From Azospirillum sp. SYSU D00513 (lineage in GTDB: Bacteria > Pseudomonadota > Alphaproteobacteria > Azospirillales > Azospirillaceae), in contig NZ_JAFIQV010000015.1 in the NCBI RefSeq assembly GCF_017356015.1, positions 62,001 to 126,000 of the forward strand: a DNA stretch of 64,000 nt, given 5' to 3'. Below are positions 8,035-16,184 of this stretch, piece after piece. A program made the position numbers and the translations under genes. Within the stretch, counting starts at the first letter, position 1. Each line of letters begins with the position of its first letter. Under the pieces are notes generated by a model. It did no database searches and was not told where the DNA came from. It saw only the letters and a program-made list of their open reading frames with translations.

Positions 8035-10152
8035 TCAGGCGAGGCCGAGGGCGGTGACGGCAAGGTCGATCAGCTTGATGCCGGCGAAGGGCACCAGCAG
8101 CCCGCCGAGCCCGTAGACCAGCAGGTTCCGGCGCAGCAGCACGGCGGCGGGCGCCGGACGGTAGGCGACGCCGCGCAGGGCCAGCGGGATCAGCGCGACG
8201 ATGACCAGCGCGTTGAAGACGATCGCCGAAAGGATGGCGCTCTGCGGGCTCGCCAGCCCCATGAGGTTCAGCGCCTGGAGCTGCGGCATGCCGGCGATGA
8301 AGAGGGCCGGGATGATGGCGAAATATTTCGCCACGTCGTTGGCGATGGAGAAGGTGGTCAGCGCCCCGCGGCTCATCAGCAGCTGCTTGCCGATCATGAC
8401 GACCTCGATGAGCTTGGTGGGATCGCTCTCCAGATCGACCATGTTGCCGGCCTCGCGCGCGGCCTGGGTGCCGGTGTTCATCGCCACGCCGACGTCGGCC
8501 TGCGCCAGCGCCGGCGCGTCGTTGGAGCCGTCGCCGCACATGGCGACCAGCCGCCCGTCCGCCTGGTAGCCGCGGATCAGCTCAAGCTTGCGTTCCGGCG
8601 TCGCCTCCGCCAGCACGTCGTCCACCCCGGCCTCGGCGGCGATGGCGGCGGCGGTAAGGGGGTTGTCGCCGGTGACCATCACGGTGCGGATGCCCATGCG
8701 GCGCAGGGTCTGGAACCGCTCGCGGATGCCCGGCTTGACGACGTCCTTCAGCTGCACGAGGCCAAGCACGCGCGCGTCCCGCGCCACCAGCAGCGGCGTG
8801 CCGCCGGCCTTCGCCACGCGCTCTACCGCCAGGGTCAGCTCGCGGGAGATGCCCCGCCGGCCGGCGCGGGCGGCGATGGCATCGAAGGCGCCCTTGCGGA
8901 TTTCCGTCGGCGCCTCCGCCACCGCCGCCGATCCGCCCGCCGCGCGCGGCCCCGGCAGGTCCACGCCGCTCATGCGCGTCTGGGCGGTGAAGGGGATGAA
9001 GCTCAGGCCCGACCGCCCGATGGCCTCCGGGTCGAAGCCGAACCGCTCCCGCGCCAGCGCGACGATGGATTTGCCCTCCGGCGTCTCGTCGGCCAGCGAG
9101 GCGAGGAAGGCGGCCTCGGCCAGCTCGCGTTCCGGCACCCCGGCGTCGGGGATGAACTCCGCCGCCTGCCGGTTGCCGAGCGTGATGGTGCCGGTCTTGT
9201 CCAGCAGCAGCACGTCCACGTCGCCCGCCGCCTCCACCGCCCGGCCGGACTTGGCGATGACGTTGAAGCGCACAAGCCGGTCCATGCCGGCGATGCCGAT
9301 GGCCGACAGCAGCCCGCCGATGGTCGTCGGGATCAGGGTCACCAGCAGGGCCACCAGGAAGATGGCCGGGATGCCGGTGCCCGACCAGCTCGCGAAGGCC
9401 GGCAGGGTTGCGACGACCAGAAGGAAGATGATGGTCATGCCGACCAGCAGAATGGTCAGGGCGATCTCGTTCGGCGTCTTCTGGCGCTTGGCGCCCTCGA
9501 CCAGCGCGATCATGCGGTCGAGGAAGCTTTCGCCGGGGTTCGTGGCGATGCGCAGGACGATGCGGTCCGACACCACCCGCGTGCCGCCGGTGACGGCCGA
9601 GCGGTCGCCGCCGGACTCGCGGATGACCGGGGCGGATTCGCCGGTGATGGCGGATTCGTCCACCGTCGCGATGCCCGACACCACGTCGCCGTCGCCGGGG
9701 ATGACCTCCCCCGCCTCGACCAGCACGAGGTCGCCGGCGCGCAAGGCGGTGGCCGGCACCTCGGTCCAGCGTTCGGCGTCCGGGGAGGCGAGCTTCCGGG
9801 CCGGCGTCTCGGTACGGGTCCGGCGCAGGCTCGCCGCCTGGGCCTTGCCGCGCCCTTCCGCGAGCGCCTCGGCGAAGGTGGCGAACAGCACGGTGAACCA
9901 GAGCCAGGCGGCGATCTGCCCCACCACGGCCAAGGGGACAGTCCCGCCCAGGGCGAGGTCGCGGAGGAACAGGACCGTGGAGAGCAGCGCCGCCACCGCG
10001 GTGACGAAGATCACCGGATTGCGGGCGAGCGCGCGGGGGTCCAGCTTGCGCAGGGCATCCACGGACGCCGCGCGCAGGATGGCGCCGTCGAACAGGGCGG
10101 CACCCTTCGCCGGCTTGTTCATGACAGGGGTGTTCATGCCAGGGGTGTTCAT
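8035..10152 (-). CDS. kdpB: KdpB, K+-transporting P-type ATPase subunit B
   Basis: The ATP-hydrolysing subunit of KdpFABC, 705 residues, slightly longer than usual because of its N-terminus. Phosphorylation aspartate D318 is in [16 protein letters not shown] in the actuator domain ([11 protein letters not shown]), and the hinge [20 protein letters not shown] is intact. The N-terminus [14 protein letters not shown] comes from a tandem duplication of a CAGGGGTGTTCAT unit, leaving three in-frame ATGs; a GAGGGA site precedes the first. The 23-base gap to kdpA is consistent with tight operon structure. Confidence 0.97.
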   Translation of the reverse strand: MNTPGMNTPVMNKPAKGAALFDGAILRAASVDALRKLDPRALARNPVIFVTAVAALLSTVLFLRDLALGGTVPLAVVGQIAAWLWFTVLFATFAEALAEGRGKAQAASLRRTRTETPARKLASPDAERWTEVPATALRAGDLVLVEAGEVIPGDGDVVSGIATVDESAITGESAPVIRESGGDRSAVTGGTRVVSDRIVLRIATNPGESFLDRMIALVEGAKRQKTPNEIALTILLVGMTIIFLLVVATLPAFASWSGTGIPAIFLVALLVTLIPTTIGGLLSAIGIAGMDRLVRFNVIAKSGRAVEAAGDVDVLLLDKTGTITLGNRQAAEFIPDAGVPERELAEAAFLASLADETPEGKSIVALARERFGFDPEAIGRSGLSFIPFTAQTRMSGVDLPGPRAAGGSAAVAEAPTEIRKGAFDAIAARAGRRGISRELTLAVERVAKAGGTPLLVARDARVLGLVQLKDVVKPGIRERFQTLRRMGIRTVMVTGDNPLTAAAIAAEAGVDDVLAEATPERKLELIRGYQADGRLVAMCGDGSNDAPALAQADVGVAMNTGTQAAREAGNMVDLESDPTKLIEVVMIGKQLLMSRGALTTFSIANDVAKYFAIIPALFIAGMPQLQALNLMGLASPQSAILSAIVFNALVIVALIPLALRGVAYRPAPAAVLLRRNLLVYGLGGLLVPFAGIKLIDLAVTALGLA

Positions 10153-10175
10153 GAGAGTCCCTCGACCGGTCAGGG

Positions 10176-11882
10176 TCAGAAGCGGACGCCGGCGCCGAGC
10201 AGCAGATGCTCCGCGATCGGGCCCAGGGCGAGCGTGGGGAAGAAGGTCAGGCCGCCGACGACCAGGATGATCCCGGCCAGAAGCCCGACGAACAGGCCAC
10301 CATGGGTCGGGAAGGTCCCGGCCGAGGCCGGCACGGCCTTCTTTGCGGCGAGCGACCCGGCGATGGCGAGCACCGGCAGGATGACCAGGAAGCGGCCGGC
10401 CAGCATGCCGATCCCCAGCATGACGTTCTGATAGGCCGTGTTGGCCGAGAAGCCCGCGAAGGCGGAACCGTTGTTGGCGGCGGCCGATGTGTAGGCGTAG
10501 AGGATCTCCGACAGGCCGTGCGGCCCGCCATCCTGCACGGAGGCCGTGCCGGCCGGCAGGACGGTGGCGAGCGCGCCGAGCCCGAGGATGCCGAAGGCCA
10601 GCGCCAGGATGGCGAGGACGGCCAGCGTCACCTCCCGCGCCTCGATCTTCTTGCCGAGATATTCCGGCGTCCGCCCGACCATCAGCCCGGCGATGAAGAC
10701 CGCCAGCACGACATAGAGCAGGATGCCGTAGAGGCCGGCCCCGACGCCGCCGACGATGATCTCGCCCAGCATCATGTTGACCAGCGGCACCATGCCGGCG
10801 AGCGGCATGAGGCTGTCGTGCATCGCGTTCACCGCACCGCAGGAGGCCGCCGTGGTGATCACCGCGAACAGTGTGGAAGCGGCGATGCCGAAGCGGACCT
10901 CCTTGCCCTCCAGGTTCACCGGCTGCCCGAGGCCGAGCGCCGCCAGCGCCGGGTTGCCCTGCGATTCCGCCCACAGGGCCACCGCCAAGCCCGCCAGGAA
11001 CAGGAGGGCCATGGCGGCCAGCAGCGCCCAGCCCTGCCGGACGTCGCCGGCCATGCGGCCGAACATGTTGGTCAGTGCGGCGCCGATGGCGAAGATCGCC
11101 ACCATGTGGATCAGGTTGGCGAGCGGCGTCGGCCCCTCGAAGGGGTGTGCCGCGTTCTGGCCGAAGAAGCCGCCGCCGTTGGTGCCCAGATGCTTGATCA
11201 TCATCTGCGAGGCCACGGGGCCGAGCGCGATGGTCTGGGAGGCACCCTCCACCGTCGTTGCGGCAGTCTGGGCGTTCAGCGTCTGCGGCACGCCCTGCCA
11301 CACCAGCAGCAACGCGCCCGCGACGCAGAGCGGCAGCAGCAGGTAGAGGGTGGCGCGCGTGACGTCGACGTAGAAGTTGCCGAGCGTGCGCGTCGAACGC
11401 CGCGTGAATCCGCGGACCAGCGCCACGGCCACCGCGATGCCCGCCGCCGCCGACATGAAGTTCTGGAGCGAGAGCCCGGCCATCTGGGCCAGCGGCCCGA
11501 GCGTGCTCTCGCCCGCATAGGCCTGCCAGTTCGTGTTGGTGACGAAGCTGACCGCCGTGTTGAAGGCGAGGTCCGGCGCCATCGCCGGCATGCCCGCCGG
11601 ATTCAGCGGCAGCCACTGCTGGGTGCGCAACAGCGCATACAGCATCACCACACCCACGAGGCTGAATGCCAGCACCGACAGCGCGTAGGCGGTCCAATGC
11701 TGTTCCTGGTCCGGACGGACGCCGCAGAGCCGGTAGACGGCGCGCTCCACCGGGCCGAGCAGCGGGCTCAAGCCCACCCGCTCGCCCGTGAAGACGCGCG
11801 CCATGTAGCCGCCCAGCAGCGGCGTGATCGCGACGATGACCGCGACGTAAAGGAGGATCTGGAGAAGGCCTTGATGGTCCAT
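10176..11882 (-). CDS. kdpA: KdpA, K+-transporting ATPase subunit A
   Basis: The 568-residue channel-like K+-selective subunit, related to the SKT/Trk superfamily. Ten or so membrane helices are evident. Selectivity-filter-like segments are visible: [42 protein letters not shown] and [13 protein letters not shown]. Length and motifs match the family throughout, with no truncation. The GGAGG-type site is in the 9-base gap from kdpF. Confidence 0.97.
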   Translation of the reverse strand: MDHQGLLQILLYVAVIVAITPLLGGYMARVFTGERVGLSPLLGPVERAVYRLCGVRPDQEQHWTAYALSVLAFSLVGVVMLYALLRTQQWLPLNPAGMPAMAPDLAFNTAVSFVTNTNWQAYAGESTLGPLAQMAGLSLQNFMSAAAGIAVAVALVRGFTRRSTRTLGNFYVDVTRATLYLLLPLCVAGALLLVWQGVPQTLNAQTAATTVEGASQTIALGPVASQMMIKHLGTNGGGFFGQNAAHPFEGPTPLANLIHMVAIFAIGAALTNMFGRMAGDVRQGWALLAAMALLFLAGLAVALWAESQGNPALAALGLGQPVNLEGKEVRFGIAASTLFAVITTAASCGAVNAMHDSLMPLAGMVPLVNMMLGEIIVGGVGAGLYGILLYVVLAVFIAGLMVGRTPEYLGKKIEAREVTLAVLAILALAFGILGLGALATVLPAGTASVQDGGPHGLSEILYAYTSAAANNGSAFAGFSANTAYQNVMLGIGMLAGRFLVILPVLAIAGSLAAKKAVPASAGTFPTHGGLFVGLLAGIILVVGGLTFFPTLALGPIAEHLLLGAGVRF

Positions 11883-11891
11883 GGATGCCTC

Positions 11892-11981
11892 CTAGAACCG
11901 CTCGGGCCGGATCAGGGCGTAGGTCAGGTAGCCCAGCAAGGCCAGGGCGACCAGCCCGCCGAGGACGAGATCGAAGCTCAT
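11892..11981 (-). CDS. kdpF: KdpF, K+-transporting ATPase subunit F
   Basis: A 29-residue single-helix peptide ([29 protein letters not shown]) that stabilises the Kdp complex lipid interface. The [12 protein letters not shown] ending is the KdpF hallmark. It lies 9 bases ahead of kdpA and 13 bases after a second microprotein gene. Confidence 0.92.
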   Translation of the reverse strand: MSFDLVLGGLVALALLGYLTYALIRPERF

Positions 11982-11994
11982 GGCGCGCCGCCCG

Positions 11995-12078
11995 TCACAG
12001 CCGGTCGAAGGCGCGCACCAGCAGCGCGCCCAGGCCGAAGAAGGCGGCGACGCCGCCGAGGAAAAGAAGGTCGGGCAT
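11995..12078 (-). CDS. 27-residue membrane microprotein leading the kdp operon
   Basis: MPDLLFLGGVAAFFGLGALLVRAFDRL: one hydrophobic helix ending in RAFDRL, preceded by GGGAG six bases before ATG. Similar unnamed small hydrophobic ORFs ahead of kdpF occur in other bacteria (recalled, not searched). It is probably an extra Kdp-associated helix; no function has been shown that I know of. An ORF this short is supported mainly by operon position, ribosome site and the clean helix. Confidence 0.75.
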   Translation of the reverse strand: MPDLLFLGGVAAFFGLGALLVRAFDRL

Positions 12079-12156
12079 GGGATGCTCCCGCAGTGTGTGC
12101 GGTGCATCATGTGTTCGGAAGCCCGTAAAGGGTCGATGCGGATTTCCGCCCCGCCG

Positions 12157-12173
12157 CATAAAGGCGGCGTAAA
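12157..12173 (-). promoter_or_regulatory. KdpE-like direct repeat TTTACG-N5-TTTATG
   Basis: On the minus strand two TTTA(C/T)G units are spaced 11 bp start to start, 79 bases upstream of the first kdp-operon gene. A third TTTACG lies in CCCTTTACGGG at 12122-12132. The E. coli KdpE site, as I recall it, has the same TTTATA-N5-TTTACA geometry. This is the most likely activator site of the operon. Confidence 0.45.
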
Positions 12174-12188
12174 GAAGGAACGCCGACT

Positions 12189-13190
12189 TCAGGCGCCGGC
12201 GGGGGCCGCCGGCAGGCAGCCCAGGCCCGCCAGCGTGGCCCGGACGGCCTCGTCCAGCGGCGTGCGGGGTTCCTCGCCGAGCAGGGCGAGAAGCCGCGCG
12301 TTGCTCATGCGGACCGGGGTGCGCCACAGGTAGCGCATCTCGCGGAGTTCCCGGAACAGCGGCACGGCCGGCGAGGCGAGCGCCAGCAGCCACCAGGGGA
12401 AGGCCCGGACCGCCAAGTCGGGATCTCCGGCGGCGCGGCGGATGGCCTCGATCATGCGGGTGCCGTCGGGGTCCCAATGGCCGTCCATGTGGAAGCGCGC
12501 GAAGGGGGCGAGCGCGTCCTCCCGCTCCAGCAGGCGGACCATCGTCTCCGCCACGTCCGGCAGATAGGCCCACTGGTGCCCGACGCCCGCAGCCCCCGGA
12601 CGGGTGACGGAGCGCAAGCGCCGGCCCGGCTTGACCAGCCCTTGCGAGAACCAGCTGTTCGCCGCTCCCGGCCCGAAGAAATCGCCGGCGCGGACGATGA
12701 GGGTTCTGACGCCCGCCCCGGCGGCCTCCCGCAGCCGGCGCTCCATCTCGACCCGGATGGCGCCCTTGCGGGTGAGCGGGTTCTGCGGCGCCTCCTCGTC
12801 CGGGGCGGGAAAGGCGTCGGGACCGTAATTGTAGACCGTGCCGGGCAGCAGGATGCGCGCCCCGGATGCCTTCGCCGCCGCGATGCTGCTCTCCAGCATC
12901 GGCAGCACCAGCGTGCCCCAGTTCCGGTATCCCGGCGGGTTCACCGCATGGACGATGAGGGAGGCCCCGGCGGCGGCAGCGACGACGTCGCCGGCCCGCA
13001 TGGCGTCGCCCTTGATCCAGGTGAAACCCGCCCCGGCATCCTGTTCGGCCGCATCATGCCCCGCCGAGGCCTTCGCCGGATCGCGGTGCAGGGCGCGCAC
13101 CGCCCAGCCACCGGACGCCAGCCGCCGTGCGACCGCACCGCCGATCCCGCCGGTGGCGCCGAGGACGAGCGCCGTTCGTTGCGTTGTCAT
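12189..13190 (-). CDS. NAD-dependent epimerase/dehydratase family protein
   Basis: A 333-residue extended short-chain dehydrogenase/reductase. The Rossmann motif GATGGIGGAVARRL is at residues 11-24. The active-site Tyr is probably in GTVYNYGPDAF (about 120), but the canonical Tyr-x3-Lys pair is not evident, which suggests an atypical or NmrA-like member. A predicted hydrophobic stretch near 270 (WWLLALASPAVPLF) is common in this subgroup. The substrate is unknown. It lies upstream of kdp on the same strand with a 110-bp gap, and downstream of doxX; a redox or quinone-related role is possible given DoxX, but unproven. Confidence 0.85.
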   Translation of the reverse strand: MTTQRTALVLGATGGIGGAVARRLASGGWAVRALHRDPAKASAGHDAAEQDAGAGFTWIKGDAMRAGDVVAAAAGASLIVHAVNPPGYRNWGTLVLPMLESSIAAAKASGARILLPGTVYNYGPDAFPAPDEEAPQNPLTRKGAIRVEMERRLREAAGAGVRTLIVRAGDFFGPGAANSWFSQGLVKPGRRLRSVTRPGAAGVGHQWAYLPDVAETMVRLLEREDALAPFARFHMDGHWDPDGTRMIEAIRRAAGDPDLAVRAFPWWLLALASPAVPLFRELREMRYLWRTPVRMSNARLLALLGEEPRTPLDEAVRATLAGLGCLPAAPAGA

Positions 13191-13270
13191 GACGCATTCT
13201 CCCTTCCTTGTTCAGGGGAAGAATGCGCCCGACCGTCCGATCAACGGAATTGGCGAAAGCCGTGCGGTGT

Positions 13271-13288
13271 CCATACGGAAACGTATGG
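13271..13288. promoter_or_regulatory. Perfect palindrome CCATACG-GAAA-CGTATGG
   Basis: A 7-bp inverted repeat with a 4-base centre, about 80 bp upstream of the epimerase start and just after the doxX stop. Because both arms are AT/GC-mixed and there is no T-run, an operator for the epimerase promoter is likelier than a terminator. Confidence 0.45.
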
Positions 13289-13305
13289 CCGCTCGCGCCG
13301 GCTGG

Positions 13306-13719
13306 TCAGAAGGACCGGTCGGCCCGGTTGCGGCTGCCGTCCACGCTCCAGGCGCCCGGCCCGGTGAAGACGAGCAGCAGGAAGACGAAGCAGTAGAGGA
13401 TCGCCGCGTCGCCGCCGTTCAGCACCGGGTAGAAGCTGCGCGGCGCGTGGAACATCCAATAGGCCACGGCCATCTCGCCGGCGAGCAGGAAGGCAACGGG
13501 CCGGGTGAAGGCGCCGACCAGGATCAGCAGCCCGCCGACCAGCTCCATGATGGCCCCGATCCCGAGCAGGGACAGGATAGGAGGCTGGCCGTTGGCGGGC
13601 GGGGCCGGGAAGCCGAACAGCTTCTGGGTTCCGTGCTCCATGAAGATCAGCGCGGCAACGATCCGGAGTGCTGCCAGGGCATAGGGCGTGTAGCGGTCGA
13701 GAGTCGTGGTGGGCGGCAT
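13306..13719 (-). CDS. DoxX family membrane protein
   Basis: A 137-residue DoxX-type protein with four membrane helices: LRIVAALIFMEHGTQKLFGF (the family signature), a second at MELVGGLLILVGAF, a third at VAFLLAGEMAVAYWMF and the last at ILYCFVFLLLVFTGPG. Members are linked to thiosulfate:quinone oxidation or to redox stress complexes; the exact role here is unknown. The start is placed at MPPTTTLDRY; an ATG four codons upstream sits too close to its AGGA. It precedes the epimerase gene on the same strand and diverges from padR. Confidence 0.87.
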   Translation of the reverse strand: MPPTTTLDRYTPYALAALRIVAALIFMEHGTQKLFGFPAPPANGQPPILSLLGIGAIMELVGGLLILVGAFTRPVAFLLAGEMAVAYWMFHAPRSFYPVLNGGDAAILYCFVFLLLVFTGPGAWSVDGSRNRADRSF

Positions 13720-13932
13720 TGGTCTTATCATTTCCTGTGAGGTGAGTCCCGACGATTGGCCGGCCGGGTCCGTCGCCCTCGCCCGCCATGCGGACCATGC
13801 CGGATCGAAGGCCATGCGGGCAATCCTCACCGGGACGGTTCACCGCAATGTGTCTTCATCCGCGCCGACCGGGCTTGGGGGGAGGCGTCCGCAGGGCGCC
13901 GCGAAGCTCCGGCTCTTGCGTCACGCTGCATC

Positions 13933-13944
13933 ACGATATATCGT
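13933..13944. promoter_or_regulatory. Perfect 12-bp palindrome ACGATATATCGT, putative PadR operator
   Basis: An AT-centred palindrome 28 bp before the padR ATG, within otherwise GC-rich DNA. PadR-family repressors of the YqjI type bind such ATAT-centred palindromes at their own promoters (family knowledge); position and symmetry support autorepression of padR-DUF2218. Confidence 0.65.
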
Positions 13945-13972
13945 AATCATATCTCAATGAGGAGCCCTGGAC

Positions 13973-14512
13973 ATGCGAGGCTTTCCGCACCACCACGGCT
14001 GCAAGCCGCGCCTGCATCAGCCCGGACCCGGCGAGGGGCGCGGCGGACGACGGCGCGTCTTCGAGGCGACCGAACTCCGGCTGGTGCTGCTCCGGCTGAT
14101 CGCCGACCAGCCGCGCCACGGCTACGACCTGATCCGCGCCGTGGAAGAGCTGACGGGCGGCGGCTACGTGCCGAGCCCCGGCGTCATCTACCCGACGCTG
14201 ACGATGCTGGAAGAGATGGGCCACATCGAGAAGCTGGGCGCCGACGGCCCGCGCAAGGCCTACGCCGCCACCGAGGACGGGCGCGCCCATCTCGCGGCCG
14301 AGGCGGAGATGGTGGAGGCGCTGTTCGCCCGCCTCGCCAAGCTCGCCTCCCGGCGCGAGCGCACCGACGGCGCGCCGATCCGCCGCGCGATGGACAACCT
14401 CCGCGCGGTGCTGATGCACCGCCTCGACCGCGAGGGCGTGGACGCCGACACGCAGCACGCCGCCGCCGCGATCCTCGACGAGGCGGCGCAGCGGATCGAG
14501 CGGCTGCCCTGA
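13973..14512 (+). CDS. PadR family transcriptional regulator
   Basis: A 179-residue repressor. The winged helix is at residues 27-105: LRLVLLRLIADQPRHGYDLIRAVEEL, then YVPSPGVIYPTLTMLEEMGHIE, the canonical PadR signature. The C-terminal helical dimerisation region spans 110-179. The N-terminal His-rich tail (MRGFPHHHGCKPRLH) could bind metal, as in nickel-responsive YqjI. The gene is 22 bases ahead of DUF2218, a pairing seen with siderophore or ferric-reductase functions. A palindromic operator lies immediately upstream. Confidence 0.92.
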   Translation: MRGFPHHHGCKPRLHQPGPGEGRGGRRRVFEATELRLVLLRLIADQPRHGYDLIRAVEELTGGGYVPSPGVIYPTLTMLEEMGHIEKLGADGPRKAYAATEDGRAHLAAEAEMVEALFARLAKLASRRERTDGAPIRRAMDNLRAVLMHRLDREGVDADTQHAAAAILDEAAQRIERLP

Positions 14513-14534
14513 ACCCACCGGAAAGGACACTGGA

Positions 14535-14855
14535 ATGGCCTTGAACAGCACCGCACGCGTGCCGACGACCAACGGCAGCCGCTATCTGCAGCAGCTCTGC
14601 AAACATTGGAGCCACAACCTCGCCGTCGATTTCACGGAGGAGGCGGGCACCGTGACCTTCCCGCGCGACGCGCGCGGCGCCGACTGGCCCGGCGACGCCA
14701 GGCTGAGCATGAGGGCGCATGAAGACGCGCTCGAATGCCGGCTGGAGACGAGCGCCGAGGGGCAGCTCGCGGGGCTCAAGGACGCCGTGGTGCGCCATCT
14801 CGACCGCTTCGCCTTCCGCGAGGCGCCGTTGGCCTTCGACTGGCGCGACGAGTAG
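14535..14855 (+). CDS. DUF2218 domain-containing protein
   Basis: A 106-residue cytoplasmic protein matching DUF2218: N-terminal ATAR-like segment (STARVPTTNGSRYLQQLCKHWSHN), central LxMRAHEDALECRLE strand, and C-terminal DAVVRHLDRFAFRE. DUF2218 proteins often accompany or are fused to siderophore-interacting ferric reductases, so a role in iron metabolism is plausible but inferred. It has an AAAGGA site and shares a transcript with padR. Confidence 0.9.
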   Translation: MALNSTARVPTTNGSRYLQQLCKHWSHNLAVDFTEEAGTVTFPRDARGADWPGDARLSMRAHEDALECRLETSAEGQLAGLKDAVVRHLDRFAFREAPLAFDWRDE

Positions 14856-14911
14856 CCCGTCCACGGCTGAACGCAATTGATGAGCGCGGCACGGCCCCTA
14901 TACTGGAACGC

Positions 14912-15820
14912 ATGACCGACCGCGAGCCGAGCTGGGACCTGTACCGCACCTTCCTCGCCGTGCTGGAGGAGGGATCGCTGTCCGGCGCCGCGCGGGCGCT
15001 GGGGGTGGCGCAGCCGACCATCGGGCGGCACATCGACGCGCTGGAGCAGTCGGTCGGCTTCCCGCTCTTCACCCGCTCCCAGCACGGCCTCGCCCCGACC
15101 GAGGCGGCCCTGGAACTGCGGCCCTATGCCGAGGCTTTGTCCTCCACCGCCGCCGCGCTGTTGCGGGCGGCGGGCGGCCATGGCGCCGGCCAGGGTGCCG
15201 CCGTGAAGGGGACCGTGCGGGTGACCGCAAGCGAGGTGATCGGCGTCGAGGTCCTGCCGCCGATCCTCGCGGCCTTGCGCGAACGCCATCCGGCGCTGTC
15301 CATCGAACTCGCCCTGTCCAACGCGGTGGAGGATCTGCTGCGGCGGGACGCCGACATCGCGGTGCGCATGGTGGAGCCGGTGCAGGACGCCCTGCTGGTG
15401 CGGCGGCTCGGCACCGTCACGCTCGGGCTGCACGCCCACCGCCGCTATCTCGACCGGCAGGGCCGGCCGGAGCGGATCGAGGACTTGGCCGGGCACAGCC
15501 TGATCGGCTTCGACCGGGAGACTCCGGCCATCCGCGCCCTGCGCGCGAAGGTGCCGCCGTCGCTGTTCGAGCGGAGCCGCTTCGCGCTGCGGGCCGACAG
15601 CGACCTCGCCCAGCTCGCCGCCATCCGCGCGGGCTTCGGCATCGGGGTCTGCCAGGTCCGCCTCGCGGAGCGCGACCCGGACCTCGTACGGCTGCTGCCC
15701 GAAGTCGCCCTGCCGCTCGGGACATGGCTCGCCATGCACGAGAATTTGAAGACCGCGCCGCGCTGCCGCGCCGTCTTCGACGCATTGGCAACCGGGCTGG
15801 AAGGCCATGTGGAGCGGTGA
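14912..15820 (+). CDS. LysR family transcriptional regulator
   Basis: A 302-residue LysR-type regulator. The start at MTDREPSWDLYRTFLAVLEEGSLSGAARALG gives the standard N-terminal HTH (residues 8-65, ending GFPLFTRSQHGLAPTEAA); the frame is open upstream but overlaps DUF2218 and is not used. The C-terminal effector domain (95-300) has two subdomains with the usual GTVRVTASEVIGVEVLPPIL entry. The target is unknown: no divergent gene lies next to it, since DUF2218 precedes it on the same strand. Confidence 0.92.
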   Translation: MTDREPSWDLYRTFLAVLEEGSLSGAARALGVAQPTIGRHIDALEQSVGFPLFTRSQHGLAPTEAALELRPYAEALSSTAAALLRAAGGHGAGQGAAVKGTVRVTASEVIGVEVLPPILAALRERHPALSIELALSNAVEDLLRRDADIAVRMVEPVQDALLVRRLGTVTLGLHAHRRYLDRQGRPERIEDLAGHSLIGFDRETPAIRALRAKVPPSLFERSRFALRADSDLAQLAAIRAGFGIGVCQVRLAERDPDLVRLLPEVALPLGTWLAMHENLKTAPRCRAVFDALATGLEGHVER

Positions 15821-15938
15821 CACGCGGCCTGCACCGGGTCCCCTGTGATGCCTGACAGGCTGCCCGGCGGGGCGGGCGGCTGTATCCTGCCGGCCGGTGG
15901 TTGACGTTCCGCCTCAGCTCATCGGAGCGCCGCCGCTC

Positions 15939-15977
15939 GAGGGCCGCCCTCACACCCCCATTGTGCGGGCGGCCCTC
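15939..15977 (+). terminator. Strong hairpin after the LysR gene
   Basis: GAGGGCCGCCC at 15939-15949 pairs perfectly with 15967-15977; four further base pairs form after one mismatch. No T-run follows, so this is a hairpin-type terminator or a leader structure of the kinase mRNA. The 364-bp gap 15821-16184 otherwise shows nothing convincing; open frames through it lack coding character. Confidence 0.45.
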
Positions 15978-16184
15978 ATCCATGCCAGGAGCCGCCCGGT
16001 GCCGGAGGGTCGAGCCAGGGCCGTCCGCACCGGGCCTTGTCCGCCATCGCCCCTCGCGCTCTCGACCGATCGTCCGGAGGGGTGGCCATGGGGGTCTTAC
16101 GCGGAAACGCCAGGGCTCGCCGCGGCGGGCTTTCGTGCTAAAGCTTGGCCCGACCATGCCCATCCTGCCCCAGGGGCCGCAATC

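Noticed and set aside
15897-16184. N-terminal extension of the hybrid kinase from GTG 15897
   Set aside because: The extra 96 residues are Arg/Pro-rich, cross a strong hairpin and have no domain; the membrane anchor starts just after TTG 16185.
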